The position numbers were made by a program, and so were the translations under genes. A model generated the notes under the pieces. It had not been told where the DNA came from, did no database searches, and saw only the letters and a list, made by a program, of their open reading frames with translations. From Ferrovibrio terrae (lineage in GTDB: Bacteria; Pseudomonadota; Alphaproteobacteria; Ferrovibrionales; Ferrovibrionaceae), in NCBI RefSeq assembly GCF_007197755.1, contig NZ_CP041636.1:248001-312000 (forward strand): a DNA stretch of 64,000 bases, written 5' to 3'. Of this stretch, positions 53,100 through 61,955 are shown piece after piece. Positions within the stretch are counted from its first letter, which is position 1, and every line of letters starts with the position of its first letter.

Positions 53100-53807
53100 C
53101 TAGCCGCTCCGCCTTTCGCGGCCGCGGGCCTGTTCATGCAGAATGATCTGGTAGTCTCGCGAGGCGGCGCGGATATGCACACCCAGCAGGTTCATCGCCT
53201 TGGTCTTCTCCTTGGCGCGCAGCAGCTTCACGATATTCTGATGCTCGGCCAGTGAATCGCCGACCGTGCGTTCCTTCGACGTAACGCTGGCGCGCAAAGC
53301 CTGGATCTTCATCTCCAGCTGCTGGTGCGCCAGAGTCAGGAAGCGATTGTTGGCGCGCAGCAGAATGTGGCGATGATATTCGGTGTCGAGCCGGCGATAG
53401 GCGGGCATGTCGCCATCGGCCACCGCCTTGGCCATGCGCTTCACATTCTGCTCCAGCGCGTCGACCAGTCCGGCCTCATCGTTCTGCAATGCATCGCGCA
53501 GAGCGGCGGCCTCCAGGATGACGCGGTACTGGCACATCTCGGCGGCCTCTTCGGGCGCCAGCGAAAATACGAAACTGCCACGCTGCGGCTGAATGTCGAC
53601 CAGGCCTTCCAGCTTCAGTTGCAGCAAAGCCTCGCGGACCGGAGTCTTGGAAATGCCGAGCTGGGCCGCTAGAACATTCTCTGAAAGCGCTTCGCCGAGC
53701 GCCAGCTCACCATTGGTGATCCGCCCACGGACATGGTCTTTGACCAGTTCGGTGAGGGATTTCGGGCGCTCCAGCCGCGTTGTGCGTGCTGTGCCAGCTT
53801 TTGCCAT
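53100..53807 (-). CDS. GntR family regulator with FCD domain
   Basis: A 235-residue regulator. The winged helix is at 10-80 (G-I-S-K-T-P-V-R-E-A-L-L-Q-L is the recognition helix), and the all-helical FCD effector domain has candidate metal ligands D-x3-H in L-D-T-E-Y-H-R-H-I, H in L-A-E-H-Q-N-I and H in L-G-V-H-I-R. FCD regulators of this type bind keto-deoxy or uronic acids and relieve repression. The divergent kinase gene and near-identical palindromes at 53883, 58735 and 50278 make it the likely repressor of the surrounding catabolic units, including its own gene. Confidence 0.93.
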   Translation of the reverse strand: MAKAGTARTTRLERPKSLTELVKDHVRGRITNGELALGEALSENVLAAQLGISKTPVREALLQLKLEGLVDIQPQRGSFVFSLAPEEAAEMCQYRVILEAAALRDALQNDEAGLVDALEQNVKRMAKAVADGDMPAYRRLDTEYHRHILLRANNRFLTLAHQQLEMKIQALRASVTSKERTVGDSLAEHQNIVKLLRAKEKTKAMNLLGVHIRAASRDYQIILHEQARGRERRSG

Positions 53808-53882
53808 GACGGACGGACCTTGTTTACCTGCTCAGCCGGCAGCGTAGCAGCGGCATCCGGGTGGCATCAAGCCGGATAGTAT

Positions 53883-53894
53883 CTGATATGTCAG
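53883..53894. promoter_or_regulatory. Candidate GntR operator, site B
   Basis: CTGATATGTCAG, one base different from the perfect palindrome at 58735, between the divergent gntR (start 53807) and PfkB kinase (start 53956) genes. Placed to control both directions. Confidence 0.7.
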
Positions 53895-53955
53895 CTGGCT
53901 TGCCCTTGCCGTCCCTGTCGGCTAGGAAAGGCATGGAACAGGAGATGCCCGGACG

Positions 53956-54903
53956 ATGCCTTTCGACATCCTCTGCCTCGGCGAAGCCATGGTCGAGTTC
54001 AACCAGACCGGTGGCGCCGACAGCGACCAGTATCTGCGCGGCTATGGTGGCGATACCTCGAACTGCGCCATTGCCGCCGCCCGCCAGGGCGCCGCGTCGG
54101 CCTATTGCACGCTGGTCGGCCAGGATGTGTTCGGCGACCTGCTGCTCGATCTTTGGCAGCGCGAACAGGTGGATACCAGCACCGTCGGCCGCCGCAGCGA
54201 CACGCCCACCGCAGTCTACTTCGTGACCCATGGCGAGACGGGCCATACCTTCACCTATTATCGCAAGGGCTCGGCCGCCAGCCATATGGCCCCGGCCGAC
54301 CTGCCCGGCGAAACGCTGGAACAGGCCAAGCTGCTGCATGTGTCCGGCATCACGCTGGCCGTCAGCGAGTCTTTACGCGACACCGCGATGACCGCGATGG
54401 CCCGCATGCGCAAGGCCGGCAAGACGGTGTCCTTCGATACCAATCTGCGGCTCAAGCTGTGGCCGCTGGAAACCGCGCGCGACGCCATCCATGCCGCGCT
54501 GAAGCAGAGCGACATCGCCCTGCCAAGCCTGGAAGACGCCACGGCGCTGACGGGCCTGAGCGATCCGTTCGCTATCCTCGACCACTATCGCGGCATGGGC
54601 ATTCCGCTGGTGGTGCTGAAATGCGGTTCCGAGGGCGTGATCGTGGCGAACAGCGACGGCCGCTGGCGCCTGCCCGGCCATCGCGTGCCGACGGTGGATG
54701 CCACCGGCGCCGGCGACTGCTTCGACGGCGCTTTCCTGGCCGAACTGGTGCGCGGCGCCTCGCCGCTCGATGCCGTGGCCTATGCCAATGCGGCGGCCGC
54801 GCTCACCACCATCGGCTACGGCGCAGTCGCGCCGATCCCGCGCCGCGCCGCGGTGGACGCCTTCTTCCAGTCGGTCGGGCGCAAGGCGCCCGAACCGATC
54901 TGA
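53956..54903 (+). CDS. PfkB-family sugar kinase, 2-keto-3-deoxygluconate kinase type
   Basis: A 315-residue ribokinase-fold kinase. L-C-L-G-E-A-M-V-E-F-N-Q at the start and G-Y-G-G-D-T-S-N-C-A-I-A-A-A-R-Q-G form the substrate site, and D-A-T-G-A-G-D-C-F-D-G-A-F carries the catalytic Asp and anion hole. The N-terminus resembles KdgK (2-keto-3-deoxygluconate kinase). It is transcribed away from the gntR unit across site B. With DgoK it is the second keto-deoxy-sugar-acid kinase in the locus, so the two may serve different epimers. Confidence 0.92.
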   Translation: MPFDILCLGEAMVEFNQTGGADSDQYLRGYGGDTSNCAIAAARQGAASAYCTLVGQDVFGDLLLDLWQREQVDTSTVGRRSDTPTAVYFVTHGETGHTFTYYRKGSAASHMAPADLPGETLEQAKLLHVSGITLAVSESLRDTAMTAMARMRKAGKTVSFDTNLRLKLWPLETARDAIHAALKQSDIALPSLEDATALTGLSDPFAILDHYRGMGIPLVVLKCGSEGVIVANSDGRWRLPGHRVPTVDATGAGDCFDGAFLAELVRGASPLDAVAYANAAAALTTIGYGAVAPIPRRAAVDAFFQSVGRKAPEPI

Positions 54904-54916
54904 AAGTCAGAGATAC

Positions 54917-55765
54917 TCAACCTTTATAATTCCGCGCAGTCTGGTGCTGTTCACCCAGACCGGCGATGCCAAGATGGATCTTGTCGCCGTCTTTCAGATA
55001 GAGCGGCGGCTTCTGGCCCATGCCGACACCCGGTGGCGTGCCGGTCGAGATGATGTCGCCCGGCTGCAGCGACATGAACTGGCTCAGATAGCTGATCAGA
55101 TAGCGTACGCCGTAGACCATGGTCTTGGTCGAGCCATTCTGGAACCGCTTGCCGTTGATGTCGCAGAACATCGGCAAATCCTGCGGATCCGGAATCTCGT
55201 CGGCCGTCACCAGCCAGGGGCCGATCGGGCCGAAACTGTCGGCGCTCTTGCCTTTGGTCCACTGGCCGTGGCGCTCGGTCTGGAAAGCGCGTTCCGAAAC
55301 GTCATTGATCAGGCAGTAGCCGGCGACATGCTTCATCGCGTCGGCTTCGCTGACATAGCGCGCCACCGAACCGATCACCACGCCGAGTTCAACTTCCCAG
55401 TCGGTCTTTTCGGAATTCTTCGGGATGATCACATCGTCGTTCGGGCCGGTGATCGCCGAGGTGGCTTTCATGAAGATGATCGGCTCCGGTGGCACGGTAG
55501 CGCCGGTCTCGGCCGCATGATCGGAATAATTCAGGCCGATGCAGATGAACTTGCCGACGCCGGTGACGCAGGGTCCGATGCGCGGATTGCCCGCGACCGC
55601 CTTCAGCGCCTTGGGATCGAGCGACTTCAGCTTGTCCAGGCCGGCAGGACTGAGCGAACTGCTGCTGATATCCGGCACAACGGTGGACAGGTCACGGAGG
55701 GTGCCTGTGGCATCGAGCAGGCCGGGTTTTTCCTGGCCCACAGGGCCGTAACGCAGCAGTTTCAT
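54917..55765 (-). CDS. Fumarylacetoacetate hydrolase family protein, diketo-deoxy-acid hydrolase candidate
   Basis: A 282-residue FAH-fold enzyme. The metal ligands are in D-W-E-V-E-L-G-V-V-I-G and N-D-V-S-E-R-A-F-Q, with K-x-x-S-A-I-T-G-P-N-D and G-D-I-I-S-T-G-T-P-P-G-V-G-M-G also conserved. The last gene of unit III, next to an SDR related to 2-keto-3-deoxy-L-fuconate dehydrogenase; this pair is known from L-fucose and related pathways, where the hydrolase splits 2,4-diketo-3-deoxyacids into pyruvate and a hydroxyacid. That role fits here but substrate is inferred. AGGAG is about 8 bases from the ATG. Confidence 0.9.
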   Translation of the reverse strand: MKLLRYGPVGQEKPGLLDATGTLRDLSTVVPDISSSSLSPAGLDKLKSLDPKALKAVAGNPRIGPCVTGVGKFICIGLNYSDHAAETGATVPPEPIIFMKATSAITGPNDDVIIPKNSEKTDWEVELGVVIGSVARYVSEADAMKHVAGYCLINDVSERAFQTERHGQWTKGKSADSFGPIGPWLVTADEIPDPQDLPMFCDINGKRFQNGSTKTMVYGVRYLISYLSQFMSLQPGDIISTGTPPGVGMGQKPPLYLKDGDKIHLGIAGLGEQHQTARNYKG

Positions 55766-55788
55766 GAGTGCATCTCCTGTTCAGACAA

Positions 55789-56556
<768 letters not shown>

Positions 56557-57765
56557 TTACGCGACCGCCGGCAGGCAGGCCGGACCGATCGGTTCAAAAC
56601 TCTTGTAGGTGAGGATGAATTCCTGGTGCCCCAGGCCTTCGGATCTCGTCATCTCGCCGGCGCCGACCTGCTTGATCAGGTCGAAGATTTCGCGGCCCAC
56701 AGTATCCAGATCGGCCGTGCCTTCCAGAATCCGCCCGGCATTCACGTCCATGTCGTCGGCCATGCGCGCATAAGTGCGCGGATTGGCGCAGACCTTGATC
56801 ACCGGGGCCAGTGCCGAACCGACCACTGAGCCGCGTCCCGTGGAAAACAGGATGACATGCGAGCCGCAGGCGATGAGCTCGGCGATTTCGGCATTATCGC
56901 TGATATTGGGAAAACCGAAACGCACCTCGCCGTCGGGCACGACATCGAGCAGATACAGGCCGCCACGCGGCGGGATGTCTCCCGGCTTGATGATGCCGCT
57001 GATCGGCGAGGCACCGCTCTTGGCATAGGCGCCAAGCGACTTCTCCTCAATCGTCGTCAGCCCGCCATCGGCATTGCCCGGCGCGAAGCTGGGATAACCC
57101 AGCGTTTCGTAATAGCGCGCGGCTTTCGCCACGCAGGCCTTCAGCTCGTCGCCAAGTTCCGGCGTGATGGCGCGTTCGGCCATCCAGCCTTCCATGCCGA
57201 TCAGTTCGCCGGTTTCCTCGAAGATCGCCGCGGCTTTTTGTTCCACCAGGAAATCGAAGGCACGGCCCATCGCCGGATTGGCAGTGAGACCGGACGTGGC
57301 ATCCGAACCGCCGCAAATCGTGCCGACCACCAGTTCGGACACGTCCATCGGCTCGGTCGGCTGCGCCGCCAGTTCCTTCAGCTGCGCTTCAACCCAGTCG
57401 CGGCCCTTCTGGATGGTGGCGCGGGTGCCGCCGTTTTCCTGGATCGCCAGCAGTTGCACCGGACGGCCGCTGTCTTTGATCGTGCGTTCCAGCAGCTTCT
57501 TGTTGAAACCCTCGCAGCCCAGCGAGACCAGCAGCACGGCGCCCACGTTGGGATGGGTGCAGAGCCGCTGCATCATCTTCAGCGCATAGGCATTGGGATA
57601 GCAGCCGGGAAAACCGATCACATGCGCGCCCTGTTCACGATAGGGCCAGGCGATCTCTTTTGAAACGTGATGGGCGCATTCGACCAGATAGGCCACGGCC
57701 ACATAATTGCGGATGCCCTTGCGCCCATCGGAACGGCGCCAGCCGCGCATTGCGATCTCGGTCAT
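56557..57765 (-). CDS. UxaA-family dehydratase, large subunit
   Basis: A 402-residue protein of the altronate/galactarate dehydratase C-terminal family, here encoded apart from its N-terminal SAF domain. V-A-Y-L-V-E-C-A-H-H-V at the start, G-F-P-G-C-Y-P-N, L-V-S-L-G-C-E-G-F-N, V-G-T-I-C-G-G-S-D-A-T-S-G-L-T-A-N-P-A-M-G and S-T-G-R-G-S-V-V-G-S hold the cluster and substrate residues typical of UxaA/SuyB/GarD. Its start overlaps the SAF gene by 4 bases. It should dehydrate a sugar acid to the 2-keto-3-deoxy compound. Sulfolactate sulfo-lyase (SuyAB) has the same split layout, but the neighbours speak for sugar acids. Confidence 0.91.
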   Translation of the reverse strand: MTEIAMRGWRRSDGRKGIRNYVAVAYLVECAHHVSKEIAWPYREQGAHVIGFPGCYPNAYALKMMQRLCTHPNVGAVLLVSLGCEGFNKKLLERTIKDSGRPVQLLAIQENGGTRATIQKGRDWVEAQLKELAAQPTEPMDVSELVVGTICGGSDATSGLTANPAMGRAFDFLVEQKAAAIFEETGELIGMEGWMAERAITPELGDELKACVAKAARYYETLGYPSFAPGNADGGLTTIEEKSLGAYAKSGASPISGIIKPGDIPPRGGLYLLDVVPDGEVRFGFPNISDNAEIAELIACGSHVILFSTGRGSVVGSALAPVIKVCANPRTYARMADDMDVNAGRILEGTADLDTVGREIFDLIKQVGAGEMTRSEGLGHQEFILTYKSFEPIGPACLPAVA

Positions 57766-58070
57766 GGGGCAGCCTCCACCGGCACGGTACTGGGCATGTA
57801 GTCGCTGGCCAGGTTGTGGCTATGCACATAGCCGCCATGCGGGATCGCTTGCGTGGCGCTGCCGATCGGCGCGCCATATTTCACGATCCGCTCGCCAGCC
57901 GCGATATCGCGCAGCGCGATCTTGTGGCCAAAGCCCATCGCACGCTGCAAGGTCACGCTGCGGCCCGCCACCTGCAGGGCCGTGCCGACGGCAATCTCCA
58001 GCCGCGCCACGGCGATATTGTCGCCCGGCGCGAGCACCAGCAGACGCGGGTCTGTCTCAGAATTTGCCAT
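57762..58070 (-). CDS. UxaA-family dehydratase, small SAF-domain subunit
   Basis: A 102-residue SAF-domain protein, the separate N-terminal half of a UxaA-type dehydratase. L-L-V-L-A-P-G-D-N-I-A-V-A-R near the start, G-F-G-H-K-I-A-L-R-D-I-A-A-G-E-R-I-V-K-Y and P-I-G-S-A-T are characteristic. It overlaps the RraA stop by 14 bases and the large subunit by 4, so the subunits should be made in equal amounts. It completes the active site of the large subunit. Confidence 0.92.
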   Translation of the reverse strand: MANSETDPRLLVLAPGDNIAVARLEIAVGTALQVAGRSVTLQRAMGFGHKIALRDIAAGERIVKYGAPIGSATQAIPHGGYVHSHNLASDYMPSTVPVEAAP

Positions 58071-58722
58071 AACGCTTGTAGGCTTCCTGCGGGTCCATGC
58101 CGGCCATGATGTGGCGCCGGACTTCGCCTTCGGTGCTCATCACCTCTTCGGTGCGGGTCACCACGGCCTCGGCCATGGCTTTGGGGATGATCACGATGCC
58201 GTCGCGATCGGCGATCACATAGTCGCCGGTACAGATCGTGACGGTGCCGATGGTGATCGGCGCCCCGAAACTGTCGGGCACCCAGCGCGCCACGATGTCG
58301 GACGGCGTGTAGAAACTGCACCAGGTGGGGAAATCGATCTCGTCGATCATCGCCGCATCGCGGCAACCGCCATCGACAATGTAGCCGCGCACGCCCTTGA
58401 GCTGCAGCGCCGAGGCCGACAGCTCGCCCATCAGCGCCACTTCCTTGTTGTTCGGCTGGCAGATCACCACCTTGCCGCCCGGTGCCTTCGACAGCACGCC
58501 GGTCCATTCCAGCAGGGTTTCATGCGCCGAGCGCGTACGGTCGATATGGCCGCTGACGGTCCAGATCTCGCCGGCCAGCGTATGTTTGATGTTCAGCGGG
58601 CGGATATCGTGGGGCAGCAGGCAGTTGTCATGCCCCTGGGCGCGCAGCACGTCATGGACGGCGGAGGCGTAGCAGCGGCTCAGGCGATCCGCGAGCGGAT
58701 TCGCCGGCAGTGTCCCGGACAT
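58057..58722 (-). CDS. RraA-like protein (HMG/CHA-type aldolase family)
   Basis: A 221-residue RraA-fold protein. The Gly-rich and catalytic part is V-R-G-Y-I-V-D-G-G-C-R-D-A-A-M-I with the Arg-Asp pair used by class II pyruvate aldolases of the 4-hydroxy-4-methyl-2-oxoglutarate type, followed by F-P-T-W and the C-terminal G-D-Y-V-I-A-D-R-D-G-I-V-I-I-P. True RNase E inhibitors are shorter. In this operon an aldolase, or an isomerase or decarboxylase of a keto-acid, is more plausible than a regulator of RNase. GGGAG is 5 bases before the ATG at 58722, and the palindrome CTGATATATCAG is 13 bases upstream. Confidence 0.87.
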   Translation of the reverse strand: MSGTLPANPLADRLSRCYASAVHDVLRAQGHDNCLLPHDIRPLNIKHTLAGEIWTVSGHIDRTRSAHETLLEWTGVLSKAPGGKVVICQPNNKEVALMGELSASALQLKGVRGYIVDGGCRDAAMIDEIDFPTWCSFYTPSDIVARWVPDSFGAPITIGTVTICTGDYVIADRDGIVIIPKAMAEAVVTRTEEVMSTEGEVRRHIMAGMDPQEAYKRYGKF

Positions 58723-58734
58723 CTTCACTCCCAT

Positions 58735-58746
58735 CTGATATATCAG
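58735..58746. promoter_or_regulatory. Candidate GntR operator, site C
   Basis: CTGATATATCAG, a perfect 12-bp palindrome immediately upstream of the Shine-Dalgarno of the RraA gene, first gene of unit III. Sites A and B differ from it by one base each. Confidence 0.75.
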
Positions 58747-58879
58747 TTGTCGCAACTGTAGCCAGATTCTTGCGAGCTGGCTAGAGCATGCCGACATGAC
58801 TGTTGCTGACACCCGGCGGGCGGGCGGATAATCCAGCCTGTCGGGAGCCAGGCAGGCTGCACCGGAAGGACATACCGCC

Positions 58880-59707
58880 ATGATGAAGAAAATCGCTCTT
58901 GCCCTTGCCATCGTCGTGATCGCGATTGCCGGCGCCGCCTATTACTTTGCCTCCAACCTCGACAGCATCGTGAAAGCGGTGATCGAGCGCTACGGCTCGG
59001 AAGCCACCCAGGCGAGCGTGACGCTGAAATCCGTCAAGTTGTCGCCCACGGCAGGCAGCGGCGAACTCAGCACCCTGACGGTGAAAAATCCCAAGGGCTA
59101 CAGCAGCGCCGATGCCATCATGCTGGGCGACATCAAACTCAGCCTCGACCTTTCGACCGTGCAGTCGAATGTGATCGTGGTGAAGGATGTGACCATCCTG
59201 CAGCCCGCCGTGCTGTATGAGTATGCCGGCATCGGCGGCAATCTGGAGGCGATCCAGAAAAATGTTCAGTCCTATGCCGCCAAGTTCAGCGGCGGCAAGA
59301 CCGAGCCGAACAAGAGCGCCGGCGATCCCGGCCAGTCGGCCAGCAAGCAGCCAGAAAAGAAAGTGATCATCGAGAATCTGGTAATCCGCGACGGCAAGGT
59401 CTCGGTGACCCACCAGGCGCTGCAGGGGCGCACGCTTTCCGTGCCCCTGCCCACCATCCAGCTCAAGGATATCGGCAAGGACAAGGGCGGCGCGACGCCG
59501 GCTGAAGTGGCCGAAAAGGTGATCGGCGCGATCAGCGCCCAGGCATCGCGCGTCGCCACCGCCGAACTGCAGAAACAGGCCGGGGATCTCCTCAAGAACC
59601 AGGCTGGTGGCCTGCTCGGCGGGGCGACGGGCGGCAGCACGGGCGGAGCTGCTGGCGGAACGAGCGGCGGCACCACCGACAAGCTGAAAGGCCTGCTCGG
59701 TAAATAG
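58880..59707 (+). CDS. AsmA-like membrane-anchored protein of unknown function
   Basis: A 275-residue protein with one N-terminal membrane helix (I-A-L-A-L-A-I-V-V-I-A-I-A-G-A-A-Y-Y-F) and a periplasmic beta-rich domain: V-T-L-K-S-V-K-L-S, L-S-T-L-T-V-K-N-P-K-G-Y and D-I-K-L-S-L-D-L-S-T-V are AsmA/DUF748-like repeats found in lipid-transport proteins. The C-terminus is a Gly/Ser/Thr-rich repeat (G-G-A-T-G-G-S-T-G-G-A). Probably an envelope protein; function not assigned. Two ATGs open it (58880, 58883); AAGGA lies 9 bases before the first. Confidence 0.78.
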   Translation: MMKKIALALAIVVIAIAGAAYYFASNLDSIVKAVIERYGSEATQASVTLKSVKLSPTAGSGELSTLTVKNPKGYSSADAIMLGDIKLSLDLSTVQSNVIVVKDVTILQPAVLYEYAGIGGNLEAIQKNVQSYAAKFSGGKTEPNKSAGDPGQSASKQPEKKVIIENLVIRDGKVSVTHQALQGRTLSVPLPTIQLKDIGKDKGGATPAEVAEKVIGAISAQASRVATAELQKQAGDLLKNQAGGLLGGATGGSTGGAAGGTSGGTTDKLKGLLGK

Positions 59708-59837
59708 CGGCGAAGACCCTGCGCGAAAACGCATAGGAGCCATCGCGTAAATTTATGGCGCTGTCGGTCGTCGCTGCGGTGGCGGCAGGCTAACATGCCG
59801 CCTGCTTCATTCTTCGCTGCTTGCCCCCGGCCACCCG

Positions 59838-60989
59838 ATGATCAGTCCCGCCATCCGTAATGCCCTCGCCGGCCTGGGCGCGCTGTTGCTCGGCCTGGGT
59901 ATTGGCCGCTTCGGCTACACGCCGCTGATGCCGGTATTGATCGAACAGGGCTGGCTCAGCGTCGGCGATGCCGGCTATCTCGGCGCCACCAACCTGTTCG
60001 GCTATGTCCTCGGCAGTCTGCTTGCCGCCACGCTGGCGCGCCAGATACCCGTGCCGTTGCTGACCCGCATCTCGATGGTGACGGTCGCCATCAGCCTGGT
60101 GGCCTGTGCGCTGCCGTGGGGCTTCATCTGGTTCGCGCCCTGGCGCTTCCTCGCCGGTTTCACCGGCGGGCTGCTGATGGTCGGCGCGATTCCGCTGGTG
60201 CTGTCGCGCGCGCCGCTGAACCAGCGCGGCCGCGCCAACGGTATTATTTTTACCGGCGTCGGCTCCGGCATCATCGTGTCCGGTGCGCTGGTGCCGGCGC
60301 TGGCCGGTTTCGGACCCTCGGCGATCTGGGCCGGCATGGGGCTGCTCGCGCTGCTGATCGCCGCACTGACCTGGAAGCAATGGGATGGCGATGCCGCCCT
60401 GCCCCCGCCGCCCGCCGAAGCCGCACCGGCACGCGTCTTCACGCTGCCCATCGCACTGCTGCTCGCGGCCTATACGATCGACTCCGCCGGCTTCATCCCG
60501 CACACGGTGTTCCTGGCCGACTATGTCGCGCGCGGCCTGGAACGCGGCGTGGCGGCGGGCGGCCTCACCTGGGTACTGTTCGGCATCGGCGCGCTCTGCG
60601 GCCCGCTGCTGGTCGGGTTTGCGGCTGAATGGTTCGGCTTCTATCGCAGCATCATCGGTGTGCTGGCGATCAAGAGCGCGGCGATTGCCATTCCGCTGAT
60701 GTCGCAGCATCCGGTGGCACTGGGGATTTCGGCTGTCACGGTCGGTGCGATGACGCCGGGTATCTCGGCGCTGGCATCCGGCCGCGTCGCCGAACTGGTC
60801 GGCTTTGGCGCACATCGTAAGGTCTGGGGCTGGCTGACCGCCGGCTTCGCCGGCGCATCCGCCGGCGTCGGCTACTTCTTCTCCTGGCTTTTCGACCAGA
60901 CGCATTCCTACAATCTGCTGTTCGCGCTCGGTGCCAGTGGCATTTTCATCGCCATGCTGCTCACCATCTTCGTGCGTAAACCCAGCTAG
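59838..60989 (+). CDS. YbfB/YjiJ family MFS transporter
   Basis: A 383-residue MFS-type protein with about 12 helices. G-L-G-I-G-R-F-G-Y-T-P-L-M-P in helix 1 and L-G-A-T-N-L-F-G-Y-V-L-G-S in helix 2 are characteristic of the YbfB/YjiJ group. N-x-R-G-R-A-N-G-I-I-F-T-G-V-G-S-G-I follows the loop between helices 4 and 5. Substrate unknown. The gene is alone between the AsmA-like gene and the sulfide operon. Confidence 0.9.
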   Translation: MISPAIRNALAGLGALLLGLGIGRFGYTPLMPVLIEQGWLSVGDAGYLGATNLFGYVLGSLLAATLARQIPVPLLTRISMVTVAISLVACALPWGFIWFAPWRFLAGFTGGLLMVGAIPLVLSRAPLNQRGRANGIIFTGVGSGIIVSGALVPALAGFGPSAIWAGMGLLALLIAALTWKQWDGDAALPPPPAEAAPARVFTLPIALLLAAYTIDSAGFIPHTVFLADYVARGLERGVAAGGLTWVLFGIGALCGPLLVGFAAEWFGFYRSIIGVLAIKSAAIAIPLMSQHPVALGISAVTVGAMTPGISALASGRVAELVGFGAHRKVWGWLTAGFAGASAGVGYFFSWLFDQTHSYNLLFALGASGIFIAMLLTIFVRKPS

Positions 60990-61032
60990 ACTCTCATTAT
61001 TTTCGAAGCTGCCAAATTCCACACCACGACAC

Positions 61033-61061
61033 TTGACATTTATATTAGTATTTTCTAAATT
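61033..61061 (+). promoter_or_regulatory. Promoter with BigR-like dyad for the sulfide operon
   Basis: TTGACA (61033-61038), a 17-base spacer and TAAATT (61056-61061) form a good sigma-70 pair. A dyad TTAG-N6-CTAA (61045-61058) lies in the spacer and -10 box, similar to AT-rich BigR/SqrR boxes, so bound repressor would block polymerase. The whole stretch is far more AT-rich than its surroundings. Confidence 0.72.
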
Positions 61062-61087
61062 AGCGATACCTAAACTATAGCTGAAAC

Positions 61088-61399
61088 ATGAACGCCAACC
61101 TGAATCAATTGCAAGCCAGCGCCGCCGAAGCCAGCCGCTTCCTGCGCGCCCTCGCCAACGAAAAGCGACTGCTGACCTTGTGTCAGCTGGTCGACAGCGA
61201 GCAGTCGGTCGGCGCACTGGCCGAAGCCGTCGGCTTGAGCCAGTCGGCCCTGTCGCAGCATCTGACGAGGCTGCGCGAGGACGGTCTGGTCGCGACGCGT
61301 CGCGACAGCCAGACCATCTACTACCGCCTCGCCGATCCGCGCATCGAAGCCATGATCGGCCTGCTCTACGACCAATTCTGCAAACCTTCCCGGCGCTGA
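61088..61399 (+). CDS. ArsR-family persulfide-sensing repressor, BigR/SqrR type
   Basis: A 103-residue winged-helix repressor. The DNA-binding helix is V-G-L-S-Q-S-A-L-S-Q-H-L-T-R-L-R. Two cysteines, Cys32 (T-L-C-Q-L) and Cys98 (Q-F-C-K), are 66 residues apart, the same spacing as the sensing pair of SqrR and BigR, which form a polysulfide bridge and leave DNA when sulfide rises. There are no other cysteines or metal-binding pattern. It is first in an operon with rhodanese, persulfide dioxygenase and sulfite exporter genes. Confidence 0.93.
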   Translation: MNANLNQLQASAAEASRFLRALANEKRLLTLCQLVDSEQSVGALAEAVGLSQSALSQHLTRLREDGLVATRRDSQTIYYRLADPRIEAMIGLLYDQFCKPSRR

Positions 61400-61413
61400 A
61401 ACAGGAGCCTGTC

Positions 61414-61944
61414 ATGTCCCTTCCCAAGATCTCCCCCGCCGAATTGCAGCGCCGCCTGCAGGCCGACAGCGCGGTGCTGATCGATATCCGGGAGCCATCC
61501 GAATTTGCACGCGAGCATATCCTCGGTGCCCGGCTCGTGCCGCTGACCGCGATCGACAGCCACGATTTCGACACGCAGCACGACAAGGCCGCGGTCTTCA
61601 CCTGTCGCAGCGGGAACCGCACGACGATGAATGCGGCCCGACTGCTCGCCAAGGGTTTCCGCGAGGCCTATGTGCTTGATGGCGGCCTGGACGGCTGGAA
61701 GCGCGCCGGTCTGCCGGTGCATTTCAATGCCGCCGCGCCGATCGACCTGCAGCGCCAGGTGCAGATCGCAGCGGGTAGTCTGGCCGCCACCAGTGCGCTG
61801 CTCGCCTGGCTGGTATCGCCCGGCTTCATCCTGCTCAGCGGTTTCGTCGGCGCCGGTCTCGTCATGGCCGGTGTGACCGGCTTCTGCGGCATGGCGAAAA
61901 TCCTGGCGTTGCTGCCCTGGAACCGAAAATTCATGACCGCGTGA
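61414..61944 (+). CDS. Rhodanese with C-terminal membrane domain
   Basis: A 176-residue protein: a rhodanese domain (1-105) with D-I-R-E-P-S-E-F-A-R-E-H-I-L-G-A and active-site loop C-R-S-G-N-R, and two C-terminal helices of the DUF2892 type ending C-G-M-A-K-I-L-A-L-L-P-W-N. It should move sulfane sulfur between persulfide donors and thiols at the membrane. AGGAG is 6 bases upstream. It begins 14 bases after the repressor gene. Confidence 0.93.
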   Translation: MSLPKISPAELQRRLQADSAVLIDIREPSEFAREHILGARLVPLTAIDSHDFDTQHDKAAVFTCRSGNRTTMNAARLLAKGFREAYVLDGGLDGWKRAGLPVHFNAAAPIDLQRQVQIAAGSLAATSALLAWLVSPGFILLSGFVGAGLVMAGVTGFCGMAKILALLPWNRKFMTA

Positions 61945-61955
61945 GGGATATCGAC

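Noticed and set aside
56557-58070. UxaA pair read as sulfolactate sulfo-lyase (SuyAB)
   Set aside because: The split layout matches, but the neighbouring SDR, FAH, RraA and sugar-acid genes, and absence of sulfonate genes, favour a sugar-acid dehydratase.
59790-61652. 620-codon open frame on the minus strand
   Set aside because: Antisense to an MFS gene, the sulfide promoter, the ArsR gene and part of the rhodanese gene; Arg/Gln/Asp-rich.
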